Shown: positions 8,006 to 18,982 of the stretch, piece by piece
Layout: every line of letters starts with the position of its first letter
How positions within the stretch are numbered: the first letter of the stretch is position 1
NCBI GenBank assembly: GCA_964646415.1
Contig: CAZYEL010000005.1
Coordinates: 1-64,000 of the forward strand
DNA length: 64,000 nucleotides
Direction of reading: 5' to 3'
Origin: VGJV01 sp964646415
GTDB taxonomy: Bacteria > Patescibacteriota > Minisyncoccia > UBA6257 > 2-01-FULL-56-20
Position numbers and translations under genes: made by a program
Notes under the pieces: model-generated
Told to the model about the DNA's origin: nothing
Database searches by the model: none
Seen by the model: the letters and a program-made list of their open reading frames with translations, nothing else

Positions 8006-8629
8006 ATGGAGAATCAAGAGAAGCTGGCGCACCGTCGCGACGCTGGAGCGCGCTCTGGCGACGCAGAGGCGCGTTTGGAGGCGCTCCTTTTCACGCATGG
8101 GGAGCCGATGCGCGCGGCGAAGGTGAAGAAAGTGATGGGAATTGAGAATGAGGATGAGTATCAGGGATTGGTAAAGGCGCTCGGGGAGTCGCTTGCATCG
8201 GAGGCGCGCGGGCTTACCCTGCTTTCCACTCCGGAAGAAATTCAGCTTGTGACAAAACCGCAATTCGGAGGCCTCCTGCTTTCTTTTATGAAGGAGGAGC
8301 TTACCGAGGAACTTACGCCGGCGACTCTTGAGGCGCTTTCACTTGTCGCCTACGGCGGGCCTATTTCCCGCGCACGGTTGGATTTCCTGCGCGGAGTGAA
8401 CTCTTCGTTTACGCTCCGCACGCTCCGGCTTCGCGGGCTTGTGGAGCGGAGTCCCGACCCTGCGGCGCCTCATTCGATAGCGTATGACCTTACCGCCGAT
8501 TCCCTGCGGCATCTTGGCGTAGGAAAGCGCGAAGACCTGCCGCGGTACGCGGAGTTCCGTGCATATATGGAATCGGTCGCGGCGCAGGGGTTCAAGGAGG
8601 TTGAGCCCGCCGCACCCCCCACGCCATGA
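8006..8629 (+). CDS. scpB: Segregation and condensation protein B
   Basis: 207 residues with the paired winged-helix domains of ScpB. Seen: RLEALLFTHGEPM at about 21-33, TPATLEALSLVAYGGPISRARLDFLRGV at about 107-135 and TLRTLRLRGLVER just after. It partners ScpA in the SMC complex. The first 20 residues (rich in R, A and E) look like a lineage-specific extension. The stop overlaps the mraY start in the ATGA at 8626. Confidence 0.92.
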   Translation: MENQEKLAHRRDAGARSGDAEARLEALLFTHGEPMRAAKVKKVMGIENEDEYQGLVKALGESLASEARGLTLLSTPEEIQLVTKPQFGGLLLSFMKEELTEELTPATLEALSLVAYGGPISRARLDFLRGVNSSFTLRTLRLRGLVERSPDPAAPHSIAYDLTADSLRHLGVGKREDLPRYAEFRAYMESVAAQGFKEVEPAAPPTP

Positions 8630-9678
8630 TCCTAAGCGAAGCGGTACGCATCATTATTATCACCACCATCGCCTTCGGCGCGGCGCTTCTCATGACGCCG
8701 TTTTGGGTCGGCGTTTTGAAGCGGGCGGGATTCGCGAAGCAAATCCGCACCGGAAAAGACACGCCGGTGTTTAACGAGCTGCATATGCGGAAGGCGGGAA
8801 CTCCCACGGGCGGCGGCGTGATTATCTGGTCCACGGTTTTGGGACTCGCAGTGCTCTTTGGAATTCTCGCGGCGCTTTTTGACGGGCCATGGAAATATTT
8901 GAGCTTTCTGAACCGCGCGGAAACGTACTTGCCGCTTGCGGCGCTCGCCATCGCGGCGGTCTTGGGGCTTGTGGATGACTGGTGCGGCGTGCTCGGCATC
9001 GGGGGCGCCTCAGGCGGGGGACTCAAAGTACGCCACAAAATTATTATCTATGCGGTTATCGCGGCGGTCGGCGCGTGGTGGTTTTATTTCCGGCTCGATT
9101 GGGACGTGCTTGCGGTGCCGTTTCTGGGGAGTTTCCGCATCGGGTGGTGGTACATTCCCATTTTCATGTTCATCATTATCGCTTCGGCGTTCTCCGCGAA
9201 CGAAACGGACGGCTTGGATGGCCTTTTTGGCGGCGTGGCGCTCTTCACTTTCGTGGCGCTCACGGCGGTCGCGTTTACGCTCGGGCGATTCGACCTCGCG
9301 GCGTTCGGGGGCGCTGTCATTGGGGCGCTTCTCGCGTTTTTATGGTTCAACATTTATCCGGCAAGGTTTTTCATGGGGGATACGGGCTCGATGTCGCTGG
9401 GCATTGTCATCGGCATCGTGGCGATGCTCACGAACACGACGCTCCTTTTGCCGTTCTTTGCGGCCATACTCGTGATCGAATCGCTCTCGGTCATAATCCA
9501 ACTTGCCTCGAAAAAATTCCGCGGCAAGAAAGTGTTCCGCTCGACGCCGATTCACCACCATTTTGAAGCATTGGGGTGGCCCGAGTCGCAAATCACGATG
9601 CGGTTTTGGATTGTTTCCATTATTTTCGTGGCACTCGGCCTCGCGCTTTTCTTTCTCTCAAAATTCATCATTGCGTAG
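8626..9678 (+). CDS. mraY: Phospho-N-acetylmuramoyl-pentapeptide transferase (lipid I synthase)
   Basis: 350 residues and about ten membrane segments. MraY joins UDP-MurNAc-pentapeptide to undecaprenyl phosphate to make lipid I at the inner face of the membrane. Catalytic landmarks are all present: the VDDW aspartates at about 115, NETDGLDGL at about 191, FMGDTGSMSLG at about 247-257 and the PIHHHFE histidine cluster at about 307. It is coupled to scpB by a four-base overlap. It is unusual that mraY is apart from a mur/fts cluster, although mreBCD and PBP2 lie about 13 kb downstream. Confidence 0.97.
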   Translation: MILSEAVRIIIITTIAFGAALLMTPFWVGVLKRAGFAKQIRTGKDTPVFNELHMRKAGTPTGGGVIIWSTVLGLAVLFGILAALFDGPWKYLSFLNRAETYLPLAALAIAAVLGLVDDWCGVLGIGGASGGGLKVRHKIIIYAVIAAVGAWWFYFRLDWDVLAVPFLGSFRIGWWYIPIFMFIIIASAFSANETDGLDGLFGGVALFTFVALTAVAFTLGRFDLAAFGGAVIGALLAFLWFNIYPARFFMGDTGSMSLGIVIGIVAMLTNTTLLLPFFAAILVIESLSVIIQLASKKFRGKKVFRSTPIHHHFEALGWPESQITMRFWIVSIIFVALGLALFFLSKFIIA

Positions 9679-9735
9679 CGCGGGAGGCGAAGTGAAGCCT
9701 TCCGGCGGCGGTTATGTTCTTGTGCACAAGAGGTA

Positions 9736-9764
9736 TTGCGGAGTGGCTGGAGTGGTAGTATTAT
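9736..9764 (+). promoter_or_regulatory. Promoter of the first giant surface protein
   Basis: TTGCGG (9736-9741) and TATTAT (9759-9764) with a 17-base spacer. The expected start is near 9771, two bases before the ATG, so the message would be essentially leaderless. Confidence 0.6.
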
Positions 9765-9772
9765 AGATAATT

Positions 9773-12700
9773 ATGAAAATCCTCCGTTTTGTCGCGGTTG
9801 GCGTCGCCGCAATAATGTTTTGTTCGGCGCTGGTGTTTCCGGGAGTCGTCGGGGCGCAGTCGGATTTGGGGGCACAGATTCAGCAATTACTGCAGATTGT
9901 GCAAAGCTTGCAGGCGCAGGTTGCCGCACAAAGCGGAGGCGGCGGCGGGGGAGGACTTGGCACTGTTGTTTCCGGCGCAGAAGTTATCACGCAAACAAGC
10001 AGTTGTTTCAAGTTCAATAAAAATTTACGCGTTGGGGATTACGGTGCGGATGTCGCTACTCTCGCGTCCGATCTCTATGAGAAAGGATTTTTGAGTGATT
10101 TTAATCGGCAGGCCGCCGCAGTCGAGTTCGATGAAAAGATTGCCGCCGCCGTAGTCGAGTTTCAGGAAAAGTATGCGGCTGAAATTTTGAAACCGTACGG
10201 ACTTAAGAAAGGAACAGGTTATGTCGGTCCTTCAACGCGGGCAAAATTGAATAAACTTTTTGCTTGTCAAAGTATGCCGGCGCCGCGTTCGGCTACCGTG
10301 ATTGATCAGCCAACTTATGCGGTTTCTTCTCCGAGCACTATGACTCGCGGCGGAATGTATGAATTCTCCGCGAATGTTACAGATGCCGCTCCGAATTCCC
10401 CGGTTCTCTTATATTTGCAGAGGCCGGATGGGAGCATGAAGTATAACGGCACGCAGGTTGGCTCGACTGACTCGCGCGGTTTGTTCTTGTATTCTTCGAA
10501 TCAGAAAGTTACGTCTGAAGGCAAGAATGGCCGTTGGGTTTCATGGGTGTCTGTAGGAGGGGTATCTTCCAATTTGCAATATCACGATGTTCTTGGTGAG
10601 TCGGGTGCTATAACACCCACGACTCCTCCGGTTATTTCTCTAAGTTCTCCTCAAGAAGGGACATTCTTGGTCGGGCAGTCTTATCATGTCATTTGGCGGA
10701 CATCCGGCGCATCTACAGAAGAAAGGAACGTCTTGATCCGTCTGCGGAGCGAATCGAGCGGTCAGGAATACAATGTGGGAGATTTGTTTGCAAATTCCGG
10801 ATCCGCAACAGTTACAATTGATTCGAGCATACCGACAGGAAATTATAAGCTAGAGGTTAAAGTTGGAACTGAAGGCGGGAGCTATATATCTCGGAGCGCC
10901 GGAGTATTTCAAGTTATTCCAACGCCTTCTATACCAACGACACCGGCTACCTACGCCCTTTCCATTAATACAATTACGCCTTCATCGGGCATGGCGAACG
11001 ACACGGTTGCAATATATGGAACAGGTATGAATGATTCGATGACTGTTCAAGTTGGGACTCTGCGCACTGCTCCTACGACAGTGTCTCGGGATGGCACGCT
11101 TCTTACGTTCTACATTCCTTCAGTGGATCCGGGCGTGCATGAAGTGAAAGTTTTATCAGGCGAAACTCAAAGCAATGCATTGAACATTTCCGTTGCCGCA
11201 GGCACATCTACTCAAAAGATAGAAACTCGGCCGGTGTCGTCCGACAGGACTAATGCTATACAAAATCTCTATCGGACGCTTCTCTATCGCGAAGCCGATA
11301 TCGCGGGCTTGAATTACTGGTTCGTTTCTTCGCTTTCGATTGATGAGATCAAGTGGCGGTTCATGAATAGCGCGGAATACAGGAGAACCGATCCGATAGC
11401 TAAATTGATCAAAAAATTACTGAACCGCGAGCCATCTTCTTCGGAAGTAAACCGATGGTATCACACGGCGTATTCGATTGATCAGATGCAAGAGAAGATA
11501 AAAGAATCGGATGAATACATAAAATTGCAAGGTGGAATTAGCGGCGGTGGCGGCGGGAGCGGCGTAAAAGCTCTTGTTTGCGGAACGCTTGGCGATGCGA
11601 ATGGTGATAGTGTGATTTCACAAGCAGACAGTAATTTGATTCGATCGATCGTATTAGGCAATCAGGTCGCCAATTCCTCTGAACGCGCTGCCGCCGACGT
11701 GAACGGAGACGGCAATGTGTCCACTTTAGACATCGCTTTTATTACCGCTTATTTGAACGGCGCGAGGACGACATTTCCTGGGTGCGCGACATCAACAACG
11801 ACTTATCCCGGTTTCTATATGTCGCTCGATAAAACCAAATATTCTTTGGGTGATACGGTTAGATTAAATATGAGCAGGGGTGATGGACGTTCAGATCCAT
11901 TTTTGGTTGATTTGTATTCTGACTCCTCAAGCAACCCCTTAAACAATGAAAGGATCTTGTTGCAAGCCAATATTCCTGTGAGCAGAAACACAGTTGTAAA
12001 TATTGATCTTTCGCAAAATTTTTTCAGCAGGCATGGGGAAGGAGATTACTTGTTGCTTATCTGTTATGCCGGCCAAGCATGCAGGGGAGGAGTAAATACC
12101 AATTCGAAATTGCTGACTATCAGCTCTATCAGATCTACGGTTTCCACTCCATCCCCAATCATTGTTACTTCGCCTAGCGCGGGGCAGTTCTTGAAAGTTG
12201 GCAGTACGGTAAATATCCGATGGGAGAATTATTCCGGTTCCGATCCTTTGACTATCGCTCTGCGGTCAGAAACTCCCGGAGGCGACGTATCAATAGAAAG
12301 ATTATCTAGCGTTCCTTCGACTTCGAGGAGCTACAATTGGATAGTCGGTTACGCAAATGCGAACAACCGTTATCAGATTGAAATATATCCTGAAACGGGA
12401 AGGGAATTAGTTGGAAGAAGTTCCGGGTACTTTACCATTGATGCGCAGTCCACTATGGGGAGTCCCATTTCGCTTTCGAAAGTTGAAATTGATCCTATTG
12501 ATGGCAAAAATCTCAAGGTTACGTACTCCAAGACCTTCGACACATGTGGACACTTGAAGACGACAGATAACGCGCTTGTGCACACGAATAACTTTTTCTG
12601 TGAGTCGGGCTCTAATATAACCGTAACTCAACCCTTGTCGAGTTTCACAAACGTGAAACAAGGTACGCGACTTAAGCTTTGCCACGGCAATAATGGGAAT

Positions 12701-15175
12701 CTATGCAGTGATGTAGTAGGAGTTATTCAGGGTGATCCGCCTTCTTCATACATTATCACCGCGTCAGCCGCGACTGGAGATTTAAGGGTGAATCGTGGCG
12801 CGGCGGTTGTGAGGATTGGATCGTATAAGCTTACTGCCGCACAGAATGAAAGCGTTACTGTTTCTAACATCACGGTGCAGATGAGTTCGGGAGGATCCGC
12901 ATTCGGGCAACTTTCTTCCGACTTCCAGAATCTCCGGGTGAAAGTCGGCGACGCTCAGTTTGGCGGGACACAAGCAACGCTGGCGTACACCGGTTCATAC
13001 TCTTTTGCAGGCACGCCGTTTACGGTGCCTGCGGGCGGCGCTGTGTATGTTGACGTCTATGCTGACGTTCGTTCGAACGCGGCATTGCTCACTCACACTC
13101 CGCTTACTCAATTTAGCGGATGTTCTGCGGTGGGAAATATTTCGCTTCAAGCATCGAACTGCGGCGTTGCACGCGGACAAAATGTGGTTGTGACGGGGCC
13201 TTCTATTCAGCCCTCCATTACCGTCCTTTCGCCGAATGGAGGGGAAAAGAAAGCCGCCGGTATGACTTTAGATGTTTCGTGGTTATCGAGAAATGTATCT
13301 TCTTATGCCGGCTTGAATATCGAATTGCAGAAAGGGGGAAACGTGGTTAAGGTCTTTCCAGGTTATGCGAATAATGGAAAAAATACGATATTTATTCCAG
13401 AAGATATGACTCCTGGTTCGGACTACAAAGTGGGTATTGCATATGGATCAGTCAGAGATTCTAGCGATAGCTATTTTACCATTGCGTCTCCAACTGAAGC
13501 CGGTTACGATGCTTGCCGGCTCGATAAACTCGATGGTTCGAATATCACCAGAAATGCCATCACTTCTCAAAGCGCGTGCTTAGTTTCACTCTGTGATATA
13601 TACGGCTCGGCTAACTTGTCCAATGGGCTTGAATCTAAATGCGTGTTTCAAGGTAATGAAATTAAGAGATATACATCGTCTAGCGGAACAGATGTTTCTT
13701 CCATCCGGCCGTCTATAACTCTCACGAGCCCGAACGGCGGCGAGCGTTTCAATTACGGAGATAGATTGAGCGTGAAATGGGACTACAGTGGCTTTGGAAA
13801 AGGTGTTTCGTATGTGGACGTTTATATGGTCCCGCAGGACGGAAGGTCCGAACTTCTGGTCGCGACGAATTATGTCGTAACCGATAATAGCAATGTGGAG
13901 TTCATCGTTCAGAAAGAAGTGACTTTAGCAGGCGGAGAGGTCAGGCAGACTCAATTTTTGCCAGGGAATTATAAAGTTCGTGTTGTTTGCCAACGGGCTA
14001 ATCCAGCTCCAAATAACCAATGTAACGACACAAGCGATGGAGCTTTTACGATTGTCTCGCCAACGGTTACGCCTTCCGCTGCTGTTTCTAACAGAACTCC
14101 GGTATTGTCAAGCGTCAGCGGGCCGTCGTCACTCTTCGCGGGGCGAGGCGGCGTGTGGAGCATTACCGGATACGATCCAGATGGGATGCGCATAACATAC
14201 GCTATAACATGGGGCGACAATACGACCTCTGATTTAGTTGGAGATACTTCTGTGAGGGGCGGGGCGATTCGCAAATCATTCTCGCATGCGTATAGGAGCG
14301 CCGGCACATACACCATCCAATTTGGGATAGAAGATGCGAATGGAGAGGCGTCTTCCATTCAAACAAGAACCGTTACAGTTTCCGAGGCGCAAACCAGCGA
14401 GAATAAGCCCCCGGCCTTTAAGGGTGATATTAAAGGAGAGGCATCGCTTGTCGCGGGCAGGATGGGTTCATGGATGCTTTCTGCTTTTGATCCTGACGGC
14501 AGAAACTTAACGTTCAGCGCAAATTACGGAGATGGTTCGCCTGTCGCATCAGTCAGTCAAGTTACGTCGGTGGATAACGTATCAACTGAAGGAATTTTCT
14601 CGCACGCGTTTAGGTCTTCCGGTGTTTACACCATAACTTTCACTGTTACTGATTCATCGGGAGCGTCGGCGGTGCAATCTTTGAGAGTTATTGTTGGAGC
14701 GCCAGTTGAGGTTCAATCATTATCTTCGGATGCCAGCTCCGGCAACCAAGTAAACTCGTATCCGGGAAATCAGGTGAACTCGTACCAAAACAAGGCGCCG
14801 GCTGTAAAAAGAGTGTCTGGTCAGGAATCGCTTAATGTTGGACAGTCTGGAACATGGGTAGTATCGGCTTTTGATCCGGATGGCACGGTTATTACTTTTT
14901 CCGCTGACTATGGGGATCAAAGTCCCAGCGAAGCGGTAAAATCAGTAGCAACTTCGGTGAGTACATCGATAGAGGGTACGTTTACGCACAGTTTTGCGGC
15001 GGAAGGGACGTACACGATAACGTTTAAGGTCAAAGATGTGAATGGAGAAACCGCAGAATATTTTTATCGTGTGAAGGTGGAAGCTCCTGCGACAAGCCAA
15101 GCCGCAACTTTCGAAGGAATGGCAAACATGCTTCAGTCTATGCAGGAATTGTTGGAGAAACTGCAAAATCAGTAG
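9773..15175 (+). CDS. Giant secreted modular surface protein (PG-binding-like, DUF4214, dockerin, Kre9-like, PKD)
   Basis: 1800 residues. A Sec signal peptide (about 1-28, ending VVGAQS) is followed by a peptidoglycan-binding-like domain (about 84-166), a Kre9/Ser-Thr-type domain (about 285-385), an IPT/TIG domain (about 397-475), a DUF4214-type domain (about 495-585: NLYRTLLYREADIAGLNYW), a dockerin-like pair of calcium loops (about 606-670: DANGDSVISQAD and DVNGDGNVSTLD), more Kre9-like modules starting SPNGGE, and three PKD domains (about 1439-1770). It ends in an amphipathic helix (MLQSMQELLEKLQNQ). Probably an exported wall-bound adhesin or S-layer-like protein; the dockerin suggests docking to a cohesin partner. 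Its signal peptide and overall plan match the next gene, its tandem paralogue. Confidence 0.85.
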   Translation: MKILRFVAVGVAAIMFCSALVFPGVVGAQSDLGAQIQQLLQIVQSLQAQVAAQSGGGGGGGLGTVVSGAEVITQTSSCFKFNKNLRVGDYGADVATLASDLYEKGFLSDFNRQAAAVEFDEKIAAAVVEFQEKYAAEILKPYGLKKGTGYVGPSTRAKLNKLFACQSMPAPRSATVIDQPTYAVSSPSTMTRGGMYEFSANVTDAAPNSPVLLYLQRPDGSMKYNGTQVGSTDSRGLFLYSSNQKVTSEGKNGRWVSWVSVGGVSSNLQYHDVLGESGAITPTTPPVISLSSPQEGTFLVGQSYHVIWRTSGASTEERNVLIRLRSESSGQEYNVGDLFANSGSATVTIDSSIPTGNYKLEVKVGTEGGSYISRSAGVFQVIPTPSIPTTPATYALSINTITPSSGMANDTVAIYGTGMNDSMTVQVGTLRTAPTTVSRDGTLLTFYIPSVDPGVHEVKVLSGETQSNALNISVAAGTSTQKIETRPVSSDRTNAIQNLYRTLLYREADIAGLNYWFVSSLSIDEIKWRFMNSAEYRRTDPIAKLIKKLLNREPSSSEVNRWYHTAYSIDQMQEKIKESDEYIKLQGGISGGGGGSGVKALVCGTLGDANGDSVISQADSNLIRSIVLGNQVANSSERAAADVNGDGNVSTLDIAFITAYLNGARTTFPGCATSTTTYPGFYMSLDKTKYSLGDTVRLNMSRGDGRSDPFLVDLYSDSSSNPLNNERILLQANIPVSRNTVVNIDLSQNFFSRHGEGDYLLLICYAGQACRGGVNTNSKLLTISSIRSTVSTPSPIIVTSPSAGQFLKVGSTVNIRWENYSGSDPLTIALRSETPGGDVSIERLSSVPSTSRSYNWIVGYANANNRYQIEIYPETGRELVGRSSGYFTIDAQSTMGSPISLSKVEIDPIDGKNLKVTYSKTFDTCGHLKTTDNALVHTNNFFCESGSNITVTQPLSSFTNVKQGTRLKLCHGNNGNLCSDVVGVIQGDPPSSYIITASAATGDLRVNRGAAVVRIGSYKLTAAQNESVTVSNITVQMSSGGSAFGQLSSDFQNLRVKVGDAQFGGTQATLAYTGSYSFAGTPFTVPAGGAVYVDVYADVRSNAALLTHTPLTQFSGCSAVGNISLQASNCGVARGQNVVVTGPSIQPSITVLSPNGGEKKAAGMTLDVSWLSRNVSSYAGLNIELQKGGNVVKVFPGYANNGKNTIFIPEDMTPGSDYKVGIAYGSVRDSSDSYFTIASPTEAGYDACRLDKLDGSNITRNAITSQSACLVSLCDIYGSANLSNGLESKCVFQGNEIKRYTSSSGTDVSSIRPSITLTSPNGGERFNYGDRLSVKWDYSGFGKGVSYVDVYMVPQDGRSELLVATNYVVTDNSNVEFIVQKEVTLAGGEVRQTQFLPGNYKVRVVCQRANPAPNNQCNDTSDGAFTIVSPTVTPSAAVSNRTPVLSSVSGPSSLFAGRGGVWSITGYDPDGMRITYAITWGDNTTSDLVGDTSVRGGAIRKSFSHAYRSAGTYTIQFGIEDANGEASSIQTRTVTVSEAQTSENKPPAFKGDIKGEASLVAGRMGSWMLSAFDPDGRNLTFSANYGDGSPVASVSQVTSVDNVSTEGIFSHAFRSSGVYTITFTVTDSSGASAVQSLRVIVGAPVEVQSLSSDASSGNQVNSYPGNQVNSYQNKAPAVKRVSGQESLNVGQSGTWVVSAFDPDGTVITFSADYGDQSPSEAVKSVATSVSTSIEGTFTHSFAAEGTYTITFKVKDVNGETAEYFYRVKVEAPATSQAATFEGMANMLQSMQELLEKLQNQ

Positions 15176-15274
15176 AGGTTTCTGGTTATAAGTTGACATA
15201 GACCAACTACTAGAAGCCAATCTCGCATCTAAAACCTAAAACCTGCGACTATTGTTTTCCTGTGCATATCCCTG

Positions 15275-15303
15275 TGTTGATGGGGGGGATTTTGCGTTAT
15301 AAT
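15275..15303 (+). promoter_or_regulatory. Promoter of the second giant surface protein
   Basis: A perfect TATAAT at 15298-15303, with TGTTGA 17 bases upstream (TTGATG if spacing is 15). The expected start is within a few bases of the ATG at 15313, again nearly leaderless. The rest of 15176-15274 is degenerate repeated words (for example AAAACCTAAAACCTGCG). Confidence 0.55.
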
Positions 15304-15312
15304 AAAGTCACT

Positions 15313-18300
15313 ATGAAAAACCCAAAGGTTTTTGCGGTTGGAGCTGTCGCGTTAATGTTTTGTTCGGCGCTGGTGTTTCCGGGAGTTGTCGGGGCGCAGA
15401 ATGTTAGGGCTCCGTCCGACGACCAAATCGTTTCGGATTTGCAGTCGCAGATTGAGGCTCTTCTCGCAGAGATAAATCGCATGCAGTCTGAATTAGCCGG
15501 ATTGGAGGGGACGCCGACTGCAACGACTGGTGGAGACTCGGCATCTTCTGGCGGAGGAGGCGGAGGCGCCGGTAGTTGCGTAACCCTCGCGTCCGACCTT
15601 AAATACGGAGATCTCGGGCCGGAAGTTTCGAAGCTTATTTCCATGCTTGTAGCTGGCGGATATGGAAAACTTACCGCGAGCGATATAACTTTGGGGGTTT
15701 TCGGTTCAAAAACCATAGCGGCGGTAAAACAATTTCAGGCAAAGTATGCAAAAGAAATACTTACTCCTTATGGAATCAAGAGTGCTACAGGCCAAGTTGG
15801 AGTATCAACCCGGGCTAAATTAAATCAGCTCTACGGGTGTTCTGCTCCAAGTGGTGGTGGCGGAGGACAGGGCGGGGGCGTGGCGGGGCTTTCTGTGATT
15901 CCGGACAAGAATGCAGTGAAATCAAGAGATTTTCTGGGTCTTAATTATAGAGGGGTCCCCAGCAGTACCATCCGGCAGATGCTCTATATTACTTGTCCCG
16001 CGGGCGTAACTGCGGGTTTCTCATGGGCCAATGACAGTTCTATTTGCAATAAGTGGGTAGATATTTCGCTAAGGGCAACTTCCTCATCTGTTTTTCTAGT
16101 TAATAACACTCCTACTGCGCAGAAGATCGTCCCGAATTTCTCCATATCGACAGCCGACGATTCTGCTTATTTCCGCACCGTATCGGCGGATGTTACCGTG
16201 CTTCCGGCCGCGACAGGCACGGTTAGTTCCTCCATCGCTGTGATCAAGAGCGGGGATGTTGGCAGTGTCATGCCTGGAACAATGCGGACTCGAATCGCGA
16301 CTTATGCCGTTACTGCTCCGAGCAATGAAGACGCAATGATTTCCGTCGTCACCATTCAGATGGGGGCGAGGGGAGCTGATTTCCAGAATCTGAGAGTATA
16401 TTGGGGCGGCGCTGATCAGTGGGGTGTAACACAGCCAGTCCTCAGTTCTTATGGGACGTATAAATTTGCTGGCACTCCTTACCGTATCGGGGCTAGAGCT
16501 ACGGCTTATCTAAACATTTATGCTGATGTGCTCTCCGGCACACGGCCAGGTGCGATTTCTCAAGCGACTAGGTTCGAAGGGTGCTTGGCGGTGAGCGCAT
16601 CACTTGCGTCGCTTACATGCAATTCTGTGTATGGGCAGGATGTTGTGATAAGCGGTCAATCTATATTAGATGTTGTCGCTTCGCAACTTGGGTCAAGTGT
16701 GGGGCGGAATATGCAGTTGTTCGATGATTTGGGCATTATTACTTTAAAGCCCAGTCAAGGCAATGCGGCGCTTGAAGTATTGACGGTGAGCTTCTCTGGT
16801 AACGCTAAAAATAAATCCTTGCTAGATAGCGCCGATCTTGTTACTCAAAGCGGCAATTCTATCATGAGAGAATTCAGCCGCGTTGTTTCAAGCACGTCGG
16901 CCGGCTGTACGGACTCGATGTGCACCAAAACGTGGATTCTAGAAAACGCGAATGGCGATGGCTGGCCGATTTTCGGCGGCGGCGCCACTCTCAAGTTGCG
17001 GGTGAATAGCGAGCTTGCGAACGGTTGCGGCGCGGGATGTTCCTCGACCCTATCAGCCGTTATTAGAAGCCCAATAGATCTGACGTATGCTAACGGGCTT
17101 GGCTCGTCGGCGAGCCGCGGGCTTGTGCTTCCGGAAAGTAAGTTCCCGATCGTGATTAATTCTGTCGCGTTCGCGCCGGGTACGGGAAGGGTGCCTCCCA
17201 CCGTGCTCTCTATCACCGTCCTCTCGCCGAACGGAGGGGAAACTCTCATTAGAGAATCAGGTTATGTAATTAGGTTCAGTTCTGTACCCGCACAAGGCAG
17301 AATTGAGCTTTTGCGCAATGGGTCTGTTATTTCCGTGCTGGCAAGTAACTACTATTTGGGAAGTGGCGGAGCACAGTGGGGAAATAATTCTACGCTCACA
17401 CCAGGAAACGATTACAAAATTCGCATCACTCGTCTCGATAACGGAGATGTTGATGAATCTAATCTTCCTTTCAGCATTATCGCCCAACCCTCTGGGGGTG
17501 TTACGGTGTTTTCTCCTAACGGCGGGGAAGCATGGGCAATTAGTAGCCAGCAAGCTATCGGATGGTTGATAAATCCTGCTATTCCTTCCAAATATATCGG
17601 GAGCTTCAATCTTTCCCTCGTTGACCCCACAACAAGACAGGTGAAATACTCGCTAGCACCTGATGGGGTCCCAGGGGATCAAGGGAGCTTCACTTTCATT
17701 GTTAGTAGTAATATCGTCCCAGGTTCTTACAAAGCGGAGGTTCGGATGATGGCTCCTACTGAAGTTGCTGGTGGCCCTGAAGTTGTTGCCTCCGATGTGA
17801 GTGACGCGCCGTTCACTATCACTGCGCCGGCATCAATAACACGATCCACGCCCTCCAATAATTCCTCCATCACCGTCCTCTCGCCGAACGGAGGAGTGTT
17901 GCAAGTCGGACAGACTTACGCGGTTTCGTGGAAAGGTGCCTCGAACAGCGGTTACTCGGTGTATCTCTCTGGCAGTGGACGTCAAAAGCTTGTTGGTTCC
18001 GCAAATGTAACCGGTTCGGTGGATAGTGTTACTTCCATAAACTACACGCCGACCAGCGATGACATATCTCCTGCGGGTTTTGGTTGGGTAGTCCTTGTCT
18101 GTCCTACCGGGGAAGCGGCAAGCGTTGCATTTGGCAAGTGCGGTAGTTCTGCACCGTTCACCATCACCGCACCGGCGTCAACTGGAGGCGGGAGTGGCGG
18201 TGCGGGATTGCGCTCCATTGAGTTCACCGCGAATCCGAAAGTAGTTGCATCGGGTGATCCTTCTACGCTTACGTTAACCTTCCCGCAGTGGGCATTTTCC

Positions 18301-18898
18301 TGCAGTGCGCCGTGGAACTCATCCATTCAGTCTTCGGGGAGTTACAACACGGGGGCGCTCACCGCAACCAAGACTTATACGGTGAGTTGCAAAGATGCTT
18401 CCGGAAATTCTGAAAGCGCTGAGGCGACTGTGTATGTGGGGCAGGATTCGCGCGCACCAGTTCCTTCCTATGTTCCGCCTTCGTACGGCACGACCAACAC
18501 NNNNNNNNNNNNNNNNNNNNNNNNNNNNNNNNNNNNNNNNNNNNNNNNNNNNNNNNNNNNNNNNNNNNNNNNNNNNNNNNNNNNNNNNNNNNNNNNNNNN
18601 TTCCCAGACGTATGTTCCGCCTTCGTACGGCACGACCAACACTTCCCAGACGTATGTTCCGCCTTCGTACGGCACGACCAACACTTCCCAGACGTATTTG
18701 TGCGGAGGAACGGTTTACGGGACGTGTCTCGTGGAAGGACAGGTTTGCCAATACAGTTCTGTGAGGAACAGTTACTCGTGCGTGAGTGGTACTCCGAACT
18801 CTAACTCTACGTATAACAGCAGTCAGGCTTCCCAGCTTGGGTCTGTCCTTGAGTCAATGCGTTCGCTTCTCCAACTGTTCCAAGTTCCTGGTCAATAG
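15313..18898 (+). CDS. Giant secreted modular surface protein, paralogue of the preceding gene, interrupted by an assembly gap
   Basis: About 1190 residues plus an unknown repeat length. The signal peptide (about 1-30) is nearly identical to that of the previous protein, even in DNA. Then come a peptidoglycan-binding-like domain (about 95-177), a module shared with the first protein (FQNLRVYWGG ... YKFAGTPY, about 310-455), three Kre9-like modules starting SPNGGE/SPNGG (about 634-950) and an Ig-like module. A run of 14-residue repeats (SQTYVPPSYGTTNT) follows, then a cysteine-rich patch (LCGGTVYGTCLVEGQVC) and an amphipathic tail (LESMRSLLQLFQ). I chose ATG 15313 just after the promoter. The frame seems to break at the gap only because the N run has arbitrary length; the true end is the TAG at 18896-18898. 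Probable cell-surface protein. Confidence 0.8.
18469..18684 (+). repeat. 42-bp in-frame tandem repeat (VNTR) with collapsed assembly
   Basis: The unit encodes SQTYVPPSYGTTNT. One copy (degenerate at its 5' end) ends at 18500, two identical copies lie at 18601-18642 and 18643-18684, and a partial one follows. The N gap falls exactly at a unit boundary, so the array has more copies than shown. Confidence 0.95.
18501..18600. other. Assembly gap (100 N)
   Basis: Exactly 100 N, a placeholder length. Both flanks are complete repeat units and the frames on both sides join only if the missing length is a multiple of 3, as n x 42 would be. Confidence 0.99.
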
Positions 18899-18982
18899 GC
18901 GTGCGGAGTTGGCCCGGTTCCGTACAGGCGCATGGGGAGGTACGCACCTTCCTTTTCGGCACGCGCCGGACGGAGGGTGTTT

